64,000 nt of DNA from an uncultured Porphyromonadaceae bacterium (GCA_900548875.1 URMA01000004.1:1-64000), one strand, 5' to 3'. Counted from the first letter of the stretch, positions 9,079 to 18,147 are shown. Made by a program: numbers and translations. Notes: generated by a model from the sequence alone, not told the origin.

Positions 9079-10098
9079 ATGGAAAACTTGAATTTCAATC
9101 AGGAAAGCGAACTGGTGATAAAGAAAAAAGAACGCTCGCTATTCGTTGCCATCGGTGTTGCTATCATCGTTGTTATCATTCTTGGCATAATCGGCTTCAT
9201 TGTCATCAAGCCTGCTCCGGAAATGGCACAGGGACAAGTGGAAGCTACATCCGTACGCGTTTCGGGACTTCTTCCGGGACGTGTTGAAAAGTTCTATGTA
9301 ACGGAAGGACAGAGCGTCCACGCCGGCGACACACTTGCCAAAATCCACTCGGCAACCGTCGACGCCAAACTGGCTCAGGCCCTCGCCATGCAGGATGCCG
9401 CCGACGCACAACGCCAAAAAGCCAATGCCGGCGCCCGCTCGCAAGTGCTGACTGCCGCCTACGACCTCTGGCAACAGGCCAAAGCGTCGCTCGACATTCA
9501 CAAAAAGACATACGACCGACTTGAATCGCTCTACAAGCAGAATGTAGTTCCGGCACAGAAGCGCGACGAAGCCAAAGCCGCCTACGATGCCGCCGTTGCG
9601 GCTGAAAGTGCCGCCCGCTCGCAGTATGAAATGGCAAAGGAAGGCGCACAGCGCGAAGACAAGATGGCCGCGGAAGCCATGGCCAACGCAGCCAAAGGCA
9701 CCGTGCAGGAAGTGGAATCCATTCTGAACGACCAGTACCTGCTGGCGCCATGCGACGGTGAAATTTCCGATATTTTCCCGAACGTAGGCGAGCTCGTGTC
9801 GACAGGTACTCCGATTATGAACGTGCTGAAGACCGACGACCAATGGATGGTGTTCAACGTGCGTGAAACCCGCCTTCAGGATCTGAAAATGGGAGCCAAG
9901 GTTTCCGTCAAGATTCCGGCACTGGGCATCGACAACGCACAGGCAGAAGTTTACTTCATCAAGGACAGAGGCGAATATGCCGTATGGCGTGCCACAAAAG
10001 TAACGGGCGAATTCGACAGCCGTACATTCGAAGTGCGTCTGCGCCCCGTCGAAAAGATCAAGGACCTGCGTCCGGGCATGAGTGTCATTCTTGAGTAA
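9079..10098 (+). CDS. HlyD-family membrane fusion protein
   Basis: A 339-residue periplasmic adaptor with one N-terminal membrane segment (about 20-45). This is followed by a lipoyl/barrel-sandwich half (VSGLLPGRVEKFYVTEGQSV, 64-83), an alanine-rich coiled-coil hairpin (about 95-215), the second half (LLAPCDGEISDI) and a beta-barrel domain. It links the inner-membrane permeases encoded downstream to the TolC-like channel encoded upstream. Confidence 0.9.
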   Translation: MENLNFNQESELVIKKKERSLFVAIGVAIIVVIILGIIGFIVIKPAPEMAQGQVEATSVRVSGLLPGRVEKFYVTEGQSVHAGDTLAKIHSATVDAKLAQALAMQDAADAQRQKANAGARSQVLTAAYDLWQQAKASLDIHKKTYDRLESLYKQNVVPAQKRDEAKAAYDAAVAAESAARSQYEMAKEGAQREDKMAAEAMANAAKGTVQEVESILNDQYLLAPCDGEISDIFPNVGELVSTGTPIMNVLKTDDQWMVFNVRETRLQDLKMGAKVSVKIPALGIDNAQAEVYFIKDRGEYAVWRATKVTGEFDSRTFEVRLRPVEKIKDLRPGMSVILE

Positions 10099-10158
10099 AC
10101 GGTTGCGGAACCCATGTTCCGCCTCCCTCTTTTCACCATTTTGTGTTTTTTGGAAATT

Positions 10159-11325
10159 ATGTTTAAAACTGCATTTATAAATTCACTGAAACGCGGCGTG
10201 CGCAAGCTCACGGAACGGCGGCTATACATTTTCGCGATGGTAGTCATTCCCCTCTTCGTGACCTTCTTCCTGCTCGGACTGATGAAAAACGGCCTGCCGA
10301 ACCACATCCCGACTGCCATTGTCGACCTCGACAATTCGACAGCTTCGCGCGAAGTGGTACGCACCCTCCACAGTTCGGTGGAAGTGGACCTCAACCACAA
10401 GGTGAACAGCTATGTCGAAGCCTACGAACTGATGCAGAAAGGGGAAATCTACGGATTCTTCATCATTCCCCACAACTTCATGCGGGATGCCATGTCGGGA
10501 CGGGAACCACAGATTGCCTACTACACCAACAGCACGTTCTACGTTCCCGGCTCACTGCTCTACCGCAGTCTGCGCACCACCTCCACACTTACTTCGGCTT
10601 CCATTGTCAAAGCCTATCTGGTAAGTTCGGGAGCTACCGAGAAGCAGGCGATGGACCTGCTGCAACCGGTTCAACTGCTGACAAATCCGGTGCACAACCC
10701 GTGGACGAACTACTCCATATATCTGGTCAATTCGTTTGCCCCCTGTGCACTGGCACTGATGATACTGCTCGTCACCATATTCAGTATCTGCCACGAAGAA
10801 AAGATGGGCACCTCACGCGAATGGCTGAAAACGGCCGACGGCTCGATGTATGTGGCTCTGCTGGGCAAACTGCTGCCGCAGACGCTTATTTTCGCCACCG
10901 TAGGATTTCTGATTCAGTCCATCCTCTACGGCTATTGCCATTACCCGCTCAACTGCAACCCGTGGAACATGATTGGCGCAATGATTCTGTTCGTGATGGC
11001 CACCCAGGCATTCGGAGTGATGATTGCCGGCGTCATGCCCAACCTTCGTTTGGGACTGAGCATCGCTTCGCTCATCGGCATCCTGTCGTTCTCCGTCGGT
11101 GCATTCTCGTTTCCGCTGGAAGACATGTACAGCCCGATTGCCATATTCGCCTACATTCTCCCGGTGCGCTACTACTTTTTGATTTATGTGGACCAGGCTC
11201 TCAACGGATTCCCCATCTACTTCTCCCGCTTCTACTATGCCGCCCTGCTCGCATTCCTGCTGCTTCCGGCACTGGTGTTGAAACGCTTGAAGAAAGCCAA
11301 CATGAATCCGGTCTATGTGCCTTAA
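10159..11325 (+). CDS. ABC-2 type transporter permease (first)
   Basis: A 388-residue inner-membrane permease of the ABC-2/YhhJ-YbhR type. It has one N-terminal membrane segment (about 22-42), a large periplasmic domain (about 45-190) and five or six C-terminal membrane segments. The start MFKTAFINSLKRG at ATG 10159 is preferred over the in-frame 10114. The permease pairs with the next gene, 12 bases downstream. No ATP-binding subunit is encoded in this operon, so the energy-coupling partner must come from elsewhere. Confidence 0.87.
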   Translation: MFKTAFINSLKRGVRKLTERRLYIFAMVVIPLFVTFFLLGLMKNGLPNHIPTAIVDLDNSTASREVVRTLHSSVEVDLNHKVNSYVEAYELMQKGEIYGFFIIPHNFMRDAMSGREPQIAYYTNSTFYVPGSLLYRSLRTTSTLTSASIVKAYLVSSGATEKQAMDLLQPVQLLTNPVHNPWTNYSIYLVNSFAPCALALMILLVTIFSICHEEKMGTSREWLKTADGSMYVALLGKLLPQTLIFATVGFLIQSILYGYCHYPLNCNPWNMIGAMILFVMATQAFGVMIAGVMPNLRLGLSIASLIGILSFSVGAFSFPLEDMYSPIAIFAYILPVRYYFLIYVDQALNGFPIYFSRFYYAALLAFLLLPALVLKRLKKANMNPVYVP

Positions 11326-11337
11326 TACCCCTATCGC

Positions 11338-12540
11338 ATGAAACGTCTGAAAAAATTCTATTTCGACATATACAGAGCATTCAAGAACGAATTCAAGTTC
11401 GTTATCAAGGACAAGGGTCTGCTGATCTTCCTGTTCCTTGTGCCGCTGCTCTATCCGATTGTTTATGCGCTCATCTATAATCCGGAACTGACGCGCGACG
11501 TGCCGGTAGCGATTGTCGACGACAGCCGTTCGGTGAAAAGCCGCGAACTGGCACGCAAAATCGACGCCTCGGAATCGGCCATGGTAGCCGGCTATGCCGC
11601 CGACATGGAAGAGGCAAAACGCTGGATAGCCGAAAAACGGTGCTACGGAATTGTGCACATTGACCGCGATTTCGACCGCAACATCGTCCGAGGCGAACAG
11701 GGCACCGTGAGCCTCTACTGCGACATGTCGCTGCTCATCCGCTACAAGTCGCTGCTCGTAGCCCTGACCGAATCGACCATGGACCTTGGCTCGGATATCC
11801 GCATTGAAAAGATGTACAGTCTCGGAGCCGACGCGCCGAAAGTGCCGCCGACAGTATCCAGCACCTATTTTGCTTTGGGTAATCCCGAACAAGGCTTCGC
11901 CACCTTCCTGCTTCCGGCCATCCTTATCCTCATCGTGCAGCAGACCATCATTCTTTCCGTCTGCATGATGGGCGGCGCCATCTACGAACGCCGTCGCCGC
12001 TACGGAGACGTGGACCCCTACGACACTCGGAATTCAGGAGCCGTCAGCCGTATGCTCGGAAAGGCAATGGCTTTCATCATCCTCTATCTCGGCCAACTGG
12101 TTTATCTGCTCTATTTCGTACCGAAATTCTTCAGCTATCCGCAGTATGCCAACCTGTTTGAGGTGGTTCTCCTCTGCGTGCCCTATCTGTTTGCCGCCGT
12201 ATTCTTCGGAATGACATTGCAGGTCATCGTACGCGAACGCGAGACGTCGTTTGTGCTGATAGTCGTAACTTCGGTCATCTTCCTGTTCCTTTCAGGCATT
12301 CCCTGGCCGCTCTACGACATGAGTCCCCTCTACCGCTTTGTCAGCGCATGCTGCCCGTCAACCTGGGCCATGCAGGCATTTGTACGCATGAACGCCAACG
12401 GAGCTTCGCTCGGCGATGTCAACCACGAATACATGATGCTGTGGCTGAACGCCATCGGCTACTTCTTCATCGCCCTGTTTATCAACAAGGCTTCAGTGGG
12501 ACACCACGTCCGCCAATATTCGCCGGAAAAAGCGCAATAG
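11338..12540 (+). CDS. ABC-2 type transporter permease (second)
   Basis: A 400-residue paralogue of the preceding permease with the same layout: an N-terminal membrane segment near 28-50, a periplasmic domain with IVDDSRSVKSRELA, and a C-terminal membrane bundle (about 185-395). Two different permeases, an HlyD adaptor and a TolC channel make a complete tripartite export path for an unknown substrate, apart from the missing ATPase. The operon ends at the terminator at 12558-12602. Confidence 0.87.
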   Translation: MKRLKKFYFDIYRAFKNEFKFVIKDKGLLIFLFLVPLLYPIVYALIYNPELTRDVPVAIVDDSRSVKSRELARKIDASESAMVAGYAADMEEAKRWIAEKRCYGIVHIDRDFDRNIVRGEQGTVSLYCDMSLLIRYKSLLVALTESTMDLGSDIRIEKMYSLGADAPKVPPTVSSTYFALGNPEQGFATFLLPAILILIVQQTIILSVCMMGGAIYERRRRYGDVDPYDTRNSGAVSRMLGKAMAFIILYLGQLVYLLYFVPKFFSYPQYANLFEVVLLCVPYLFAAVFFGMTLQVIVRERETSFVLIVVTSVIFLFLSGIPWPLYDMSPLYRFVSACCPSTWAMQAFVRMNANGASLGDVNHEYMMLWLNAIGYFFIALFINKASVGHHVRQYSPEKAQ

Positions 12541-12557
12541 TCCGGCGCAACCGAATT

Positions 12558-12602
12558 AAACCGGCATTATCCCTGTTTCAATGGCAGGAATAATGCCGGT
12601 TT
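12558..12602 (+). terminator. Terminator of the efflux operon
   Basis: Arms 12558-12575 and 12585-12602 pair over 18 bases with one mismatch, ending in TTT. The T-run is short, so its strength is uncertain. Confidence 0.7.
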
Positions 12603-12690
12603 CTCATTCTATCCAACCTTCCGACGGACAAGATATGACAACCGACAATTTTCTCATCCAAAATTTGTTAATTGTTTTGAAAATAATTTA

Positions 12691-12770
12691 TACCTTTGCG
12701 CTTTCTTTTAACCCAAATCCGCCATAAAGGACTGTTTTGGGTTTAGTGGACAGGTGTTTGCCTGCAGGTG
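12691..12770 (+). promoter_or_regulatory. SulP promoter and structured leader
   Basis: TACCTTTG (12691-12698) is a -7 box; possible -33 elements are off-spacing (16 or 23 bases). The leader of about 100 bases holds a hairpin AACCCAAA/TTTGGGTT (12710-12717 with 12736-12743), a small CAGG/CCTG hairpin (12751-12764) and the palindrome CCTGCAGG (12761-12768). It matches no riboswitch I know. Confidence 0.5.
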
Positions 12771-12803
12771 AAAAATGATTGTAATAACAGGTTTTTAAAG
12801 TAA

Positions 12804-14498
12804 ATGGAGATTCTATCTAAAGTTGATTTCAAGCCGAAATTGCTTTCGACTCTGAAAAACTACAACGCAGCGCGTTTTAAGGATGATTTGATTGCCGGCA
12901 TCGTGGTCGGCATTGTGGCATTGCCGCTTGCCGTGGCATTCGGTATCGCTTCGGGCGTCACACCGACAGTCGGCCTCATCACTGCCGTCATCGGCGGTTT
13001 CCTTGTGTCGGCTCTCGGTGGCAGCACGGTGCAGATCGGCGGCCCGACGGGCGCATTCATCGTCATTATCTACGGCATTATCCAGCAGTTCGGACTGACG
13101 GGACTGGCCATCGCCACTTTCCTTGCCGGACTGATTCTTGTTTTTTTGGGAATTTTCCGTCTGGGCACGGTCATCAAGTTTATCCCCTATCCGATTGTCA
13201 TCGGCTTTACCTCGGGTATCGCCGTCACCATATTCTCCACACAGATTACCGACTTCTTCGGACTCCAGACGGGAGCCCTTCCGTCGGACTTTCTCTCGAA
13301 ATGGGGCGTATATATCAGCCATTTCGGCACCATGCACTGGCCTACGCTCGTCGTGGGACTCGTGTCGCTGGTCATCATTGCCGGCATGCCCTACATTTCC
13401 AAACGTCTGCCGGGCGCGCTGATTGCCATTGTGGTAGTGACGGCCGTAGTCTATGTGCTTCGCGAACACTTCGGCCTGACCGGCATTGAAACCATCGGCG
13501 ACCGCTTCGCCAACCTGTCGGGAGCCATTCCTACACCCCACTCCATCGGAGTCAACATTGAAACCATCAACGCCCTGCTCCCGTCGGCATTCACCATCGC
13601 CATGCTGGGCGCCATCGAGTCGCTGCTGTCGGCTACCGTGGCCGACGGTGCGACCAGCACAACCACCAACTCCAACACGGAACTCATCGGACAGGGCATC
13701 GCCAACATCGTCGTGCCGTTTTTCGGCGGTATTCCCGTCACAGGTGCCATCGCGCGTACGATGACCAACATCAGTAACGGTGGACGCACACCGGTGGCCG
13801 GCATTATCCATGCCATTGTCCTGCTGCTGATATTCCTGTTCCTGATGCCGCTTATCAACCTCGTACCGATGGCCTGTCTGGCAGGCGTGCTGATTATGGT
13901 TGCCTACAACATGAGCGGCTGGCGCACGGTGAAAGCCATTCTCAAGACTCCGAAATCGGATGTTACGGTCATGATTGTTACTTTTGTACTTACCGTGATT
14001 TTCGACCTCACGATTGCCATTGAAATCGGCCTGCTGCTTGCCATCCTGCTCTTCCTGCGCCGTGTGATGGAGAACACGCAAATCCGCCACGTCGGTGAGC
14101 AAATCGACATTGCCGAAGGTGCGGAAGTGACCACCCACGAGGTGCTCGACCTGGAAAAGGGAGTGGAAGTCTACGAAATCGACGGCCCGTTCTTCTTCGG
14201 AGTGGCCACGAAATTCGACGAAATGATGCGCTCGATGGGCGACAAGCCGAAGGTCCGCATCCTGCGCATGCGCAAGGTGCCGTTCATCGACTCCACGGCC
14301 ATCCACAACCTGGAAATCCTTATCCAGTCGTCGCAGAAGGAAGGAATCCACGTCGTGCTTTCGGGAGTCAACCCGAACGTGCATGCCGTGCTTGAACGCG
14401 CCAACATCGAGGACCTGATTGGCAAGGACCACGTTTGCGACCACATCACCAAAGCCGTGGTAATGGCCAACAAGATTGCCCGCGGCGAAAAAGACTGA
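12804..14498 (+). CDS. SulP-family inorganic anion transporter
   Basis: A 564-residue inner-membrane transporter. The transmembrane domain (about 25-430) contains the SulP signature region with GGPTGAFIVIIYGI, and a cytoplasmic STAS domain follows (about 445-555, with FIDSTAIHNLE). SulP proteins carry sulfate, bicarbonate or other anions by proton or sodium symport; the substrate cannot be read from the sequence. It has its own promoter and a leader with hairpins. The MATE gene follows after seven bases and is probably co-transcribed. Confidence 0.9.
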   Translation: MEILSKVDFKPKLLSTLKNYNAARFKDDLIAGIVVGIVALPLAVAFGIASGVTPTVGLITAVIGGFLVSALGGSTVQIGGPTGAFIVIIYGIIQQFGLTGLAIATFLAGLILVFLGIFRLGTVIKFIPYPIVIGFTSGIAVTIFSTQITDFFGLQTGALPSDFLSKWGVYISHFGTMHWPTLVVGLVSLVIIAGMPYISKRLPGALIAIVVVTAVVYVLREHFGLTGIETIGDRFANLSGAIPTPHSIGVNIETINALLPSAFTIAMLGAIESLLSATVADGATSTTTNSNTELIGQGIANIVVPFFGGIPVTGAIARTMTNISNGGRTPVAGIIHAIVLLLIFLFLMPLINLVPMACLAGVLIMVAYNMSGWRTVKAILKTPKSDVTVMIVTFVLTVIFDLTIAIEIGLLLAILLFLRRVMENTQIRHVGEQIDIAEGAEVTTHEVLDLEKGVEVYEIDGPFFFGVATKFDEMMRSMGDKPKVRILRMRKVPFIDSTAIHNLEILIQSSQKEGIHVVLSGVNPNVHAVLERANIEDLIGKDHVCDHITKAVVMANKIARGEKD

Positions 14499-14505
14499 TT
14501 TTTCC

Positions 14506-15852
14506 ATGAACCGACGTATCCTACAGCTTGCCCTGCCCTCTATCGTTTCCAACATAGTGGTGCCGCTGCTCGGACTGATGGACCTTACCATTGCCGGGCA
14601 TCTGGGAGCTACGTCCTTTATCGGGGCGATTGCCGTAGGAGCGATGATGTTCAACCTCACCTACTGGAATTTCGGCTTTCTCCGGATGGGGACAAGCGGA
14701 ATGACGGCACAAGCCTTCGGACGTGGCGACACGTCGGAGGCTTTTCGTGTTCTGGTGCGTGCCGCCACATTGGGAACACTGCTCGGACTCGTCATCATTG
14801 CCCTGCAGTTTCCGCTGCAATGGCTGCTGCTTCTTGCCATTGGCCCGAGCCCGGAAGTGACAGAACTGGCGCGAAGCTATTTCTACATCTGCGTCTGGGG
14901 CGCACCTGCCATGCTCGCCACCATGAGCCTGTCGGGCTGGTTTCTGGGCATGCAGAATTCCGTCTATCCGATGACGGTTTCGATTTTTGTCAACATCCTC
15001 AACATCACGGCGAGCCTGGCATGCGTGTTTCTGCTCGACATGGGATTCCGCGGCGTTGCCGTGGGCACGCTCGTGTCGCAATGGGGAGGGCTGCTGCTTT
15101 CGCTGTTCATGATGACCCGGCTGATACGCCGCCACGGCATCCGCCTTCCGCAATCGGATACGGGGAGCAGAAGCGCGGCATGGATGCGTATGCTCGATGT
15201 GGCGGACATGGGGAAATTCTTCACCGTCAACCGCGACATCTTTCTGCGCAGCCTCTGCCTGATGCTGGTCACGCTGTTTTTCACTTCGGCCGGAGCACGG
15301 AGCGGCGACCTCACGCTGGCCGTCAATGCTCTGATTATGCAGCTTTTCGTGCTGTATTCCTACTTTATGGACGGGTTTGCCTTTGCCGGCGAAGCCTTGG
15401 TAGGACGCTACACGGGCGAACGCAACGCCACCGAACTCCGGCGCTGCATCCGCGGACTTTTCCTGTGGGGCACGGTTGTCATGACCGTCTTTGCCCTCGC
15501 CTACGGACTGGCAGGCAGCGAAATCATGTCGCTGCTCACCGACGACCACGCCGTAGTGCAGCATGCCGCCGGCTACCGCTGGTGGAGCGTCGTCATTCCT
15601 ATTGTCGGTATGGGTGCTTTCATTTGGGACGGTGTCTATATCGGCCTGACCGCCACCCGCCAGATGCTCATTGCCCTGTTCTCCGCCACGATTGCCTTTT
15701 TCGGGCTCTACTACGGCCTGTCGCTTCTCTCGCCCGACGGATTCTTTGCCGACCCGAACAACATCCTTTGGATTTCCTTCATCGCCTACCTCTTCACCCG
15801 CTCCGCCGCCCAGTCGCTGATGGCTCCCCGCCTCCGCCGCCGGGCGTTTTAA
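14506..15852 (+). CDS. MATE-family efflux transporter (DinF-like)
   Basis: A 448-residue multidrug and toxin extrusion protein with 12 membrane segments in two homologous halves. It starts at ATG 14506 (MNRRILQLALPSIVSNI), seven bases after the SulP stop; the in-frame TTG at 14476 would overlap that gene. The segment LTIAGHLGATSFIGAIAVG is typical of the DinF-like branch. The family exports cationic drugs or metabolites by sodium or proton antiport; the substrate is unknown. A second MATE gene lies at 33861. Confidence 0.9.
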   Translation: MNRRILQLALPSIVSNIVVPLLGLMDLTIAGHLGATSFIGAIAVGAMMFNLTYWNFGFLRMGTSGMTAQAFGRGDTSEAFRVLVRAATLGTLLGLVIIALQFPLQWLLLLAIGPSPEVTELARSYFYICVWGAPAMLATMSLSGWFLGMQNSVYPMTVSIFVNILNITASLACVFLLDMGFRGVAVGTLVSQWGGLLLSLFMMTRLIRRHGIRLPQSDTGSRSAAWMRMLDVADMGKFFTVNRDIFLRSLCLMLVTLFFTSAGARSGDLTLAVNALIMQLFVLYSYFMDGFAFAGEALVGRYTGERNATELRRCIRGLFLWGTVVMTVFALAYGLAGSEIMSLLTDDHAVVQHAAGYRWWSVVIPIVGMGAFIWDGVYIGLTATRQMLIALFSATIAFFGLYYGLSLLSPDGFFADPNNILWISFIAYLFTRSAAQSLMAPRLRRRAF

Positions 15853-15913
15853 TCAGCCTTCCCGAAAGGTTTTCCCAATGATAGAAAGGCGGAAGAAAAC
15901 TTTGCGGCGAAAC

Positions 15914-15946
15914 TTTGCTGTTTTTCGGCTGAATATACTAATTTTG
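15914..15946 (+). promoter_or_regulatory. aspS promoter
   Basis: TTTG (15914-15917), a 21-base spacer and TAATTTTG (15939-15946) match the Bacteroidota -33/-7 consensus. Transcription should begin near 15950. Confidence 0.75.
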
Positions 15947-16009
15947 CAGAATGTTACGATATTGCCCTAACTGGGCTGAATGTTGAAAAATTATCTAAAC
16001 TCAAATAGT

Positions 16010-17767
16010 ATGTATAGAACGAAAACTTGTGGAGAACTTCGTCTGGCAAATGCCGGTGAAGTTGTTACATTGGCAGGTTGGGTACAACGTACGCGTAAAA
16101 TGGGCGGTATGACTTTCGTCGACCTCCGCGACCGCTACGGCATTACTCAGCTCGTGTTCAACAACGAGGTAAACGCCGAGTTGTGTGAGGCTGCCAACCA
16201 TCTCGGACGTGAATTTGTGATTCAGGTTACCGGTACGGTTTCCGAACGTTCGAGCAAAAACGCAAACATCCCGACGGGTGAAATCGAAATCATTGCAAGC
16301 GAGCTGAAAGTGCTCAACAAGAGCGACGTTCCGCCGTTTACAATTGAAGACAACACCGACGGCGGCGACGACTTGCGCATGAAATACCGTTACCTCGACC
16401 TTCGCCGTACAGCAGTCCGCAAGAATCTCGAACTGCGCCACAAGATGACAATGGAAGTGCGCCGTTACCTCGACAGCAAGGGCTTCCTCGAAGTGGAAAC
16501 TCCGATGCTCATCGGTTCTACTCCGGAAGGCGCACGCGACTTCGTTGTTCCGTCGCGCATGAACCCGGGACAGTTCTACGCTCTACCTCAATCACCGCAA
16601 ACGCTGAAGCAGTTGCTGATGGTGTCGGGCTTCGACCGCTATTTCCAAATCGTGAAATGTTTCCGCGACGAAGACCTCCGCGCCGACCGTCAGCCGGAAT
16701 TTACGCAAATCGACTGCGAAATGAGCTTCGTGGAGCAGGAAGACATCATCGAAACATTTGAAGGCATGGCCAAACACCTGTTCAAGGAACTGCGCGGCGT
16801 TGAACTGACTGAACCGTTCATCCGCATGCCGTGGGCCGATGCCATGAAATATTACGGAAGCGACAAGCCAGACTTGCGTTTCGGCATGAAGTTCGTCGAA
16901 CTGATGGACATCATGAAAGGTCACGGCTTCTCCGTATTCGACAATGCCGCTTACATCGGCGGTATCTGTGCCGAAGGAGCAGCTACCTACACTCGCAAGC
17001 AGCTCGACCAGCTCACTGAATTCGTTAAACGTCCGCAAATCGGCGCTAAGGGTATGGTTTATGCCCGTGTAGAAGCTGACGGCAACGTGAAGTCGAGCGT
17101 CGACAAGTTCTATACACAGGAAGTGCTCCAGCAGATGAAGGAAGCCTTCGGTGCAAAACCGGGCGACCTTATCCTCATCCTCAGCGGCGACGATGCTATG
17201 AAGACCCGCAAACAGCTTTGCGAACTCCGTCTTGAAATGGGACGCCAGCTCGGACTCCGCGACAAGGACAAATTCGCTTGCCTTTGGGTGGTTGACTTCC
17301 CGATGTTCGAATGGAGCGAAGAAGAAGGCCGCTTGATGGCTATGCACCATCCGTTCACTCACCCGAAAGACGAAGATATTCCATTGCTCGACACTGACCC
17401 GGCAGCCGTACGCGCCGATGCCTACGACATGGTTATCAACGGTGTTGAAGTAGGTGGTGGTTCTATCCGTATCCACGACTCTGCTTTGCAGGCTAAGATG
17501 TTCGAAATCCTCGGCTTCACTCCGGAAAAGGCACAGGAACAATTCGGCTTCCTGATGAACGCCTTCAAGTTCGGTGCGCCTCCTCACGGAGGTTTGGCTT
17601 ACGGTCTCGACCGTTGGGTATCGCTGTTTGCCGGATTGGATTCTATCCGCGACTGCATCGCATTCCCGAAAAACAACAGCGGACGCGATGTCATGCTCGA
17701 CGCTCCTGCCGCACTCGACCAGAAACAGCTCGACGAGCTTAACCTCGTTATCGACATCAAGGAATAA
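16010..17767 (+). CDS. aspS: Aspartate--tRNA ligase
   Basis: A 585-residue class II aminoacyl-tRNA synthetase that charges tRNA-Asp. The N-terminal OB-fold anticodon-binding domain (1-105, with WVQRTRKMGGMTFVDLRDR) is followed by the catalytic core. Motif 2 is FRDEDLRADRQPEF, the bacterial GAD insertion lies in the middle, and motif 3 is GLAYGLDRW. FPKNNSGRD and MLDAPA near the C-terminus are family signatures. ATG 16010 (MYRTKTCGELR) is the family start. ATG 15980 is in frame and also downstream of the promoter, so a version ten residues longer cannot be excluded. Confidence 0.97.
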   Translation: MYRTKTCGELRLANAGEVVTLAGWVQRTRKMGGMTFVDLRDRYGITQLVFNNEVNAELCEAANHLGREFVIQVTGTVSERSSKNANIPTGEIEIIASELKVLNKSDVPPFTIEDNTDGGDDLRMKYRYLDLRRTAVRKNLELRHKMTMEVRRYLDSKGFLEVETPMLIGSTPEGARDFVVPSRMNPGQFYALPQSPQTLKQLLMVSGFDRYFQIVKCFRDEDLRADRQPEFTQIDCEMSFVEQEDIIETFEGMAKHLFKELRGVELTEPFIRMPWADAMKYYGSDKPDLRFGMKFVELMDIMKGHGFSVFDNAAYIGGICAEGAATYTRKQLDQLTEFVKRPQIGAKGMVYARVEADGNVKSSVDKFYTQEVLQQMKEAFGAKPGDLILILSGDDAMKTRKQLCELRLEMGRQLGLRDKDKFACLWVVDFPMFEWSEEEGRLMAMHHPFTHPKDEDIPLLDTDPAAVRADAYDMVINGVEVGGGSIRIHDSALQAKMFEILGFTPEKAQEQFGFLMNAFKFGAPPHGGLAYGLDRWVSLFAGLDSIRDCIAFPKNNSGRDVMLDAPAALDQKQLDELNLVIDIKE

Positions 17768-17791
17768 CATTTCGTTCCTGTCAACATATCC

Positions 17792-17828
17792 CTGCGCCGC
17801 ACTCCACCGAGTCGCGGCGCAGTTTTTT
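17792..17828 (+). terminator. aspS terminator
   Basis: CTGCGCCGC (17792-17800) pairs perfectly with GCGGCGCAG (17814-17822) and is followed by six Ts. Confidence 0.95.
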
Positions 17829-17832
17829 CATA

Positions 17833-17983
17833 GGGTTAGCGGTTAGGGGTTATAGGTTAGAGTATATTTTTCTGACAGAGAACAGAAGAACATAATTTCC
17901 CCTATTTGCCACGAAAATCCGCCGACAACACTAACCTATAACCTCTAAACCATAACCCAAGTATGTCTTTTTGTTCTTCTGTC
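17833..17983. repeat. Family 2 repeat with TAACCC-rich inverted arms
   Basis: The family 2 element runs from GACAGAGAACAGAAGAACA (17874) to GTTCTTCTGTC (ending 17983). A TAACCC-like arm inside it (17931-17958) is inverted relative to 17833-17860, just outside the element; 24 of 28 positions pair. The interior closely resembles that of the copy at 48991-49094. No gene lies between aspS and 18166. Confidence 0.75.
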
Positions 17984-18013
17984 TAAAAGTTAAAAAGCCA
18001 TCGACCGCATATC

Positions 18014-18147
18014 GCAAACAGAAAAACTGCATTTTTCATTTGTCTTTTCTCTCAACTTGCACCATCTTTTCATAAGATAGGCGGCGTTTCGGAAATACAA
18101 AATTGAATAAATTCATTTTGTATTTCTCTCAACTTGCACTATCTTTG
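18014..18147 (+). repeat. Two family 1 hairpin-promoter units upstream of nif3
   Basis: A degenerate unit (18014-18069) is followed by a complete one (18074-18145). The complete unit starts AAGATAG, has a central palindrome of about 16 paired bases (GAAATACAAAA pairs with TTTTGTATTTC) and ends CTATCTT. The end forms the -7 box TATCTTTG (18140-18147), with a -33 TTTTG at 18116-18120 and a 19-base spacer. It is the promoter of the next gene. Confidence 0.8.
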
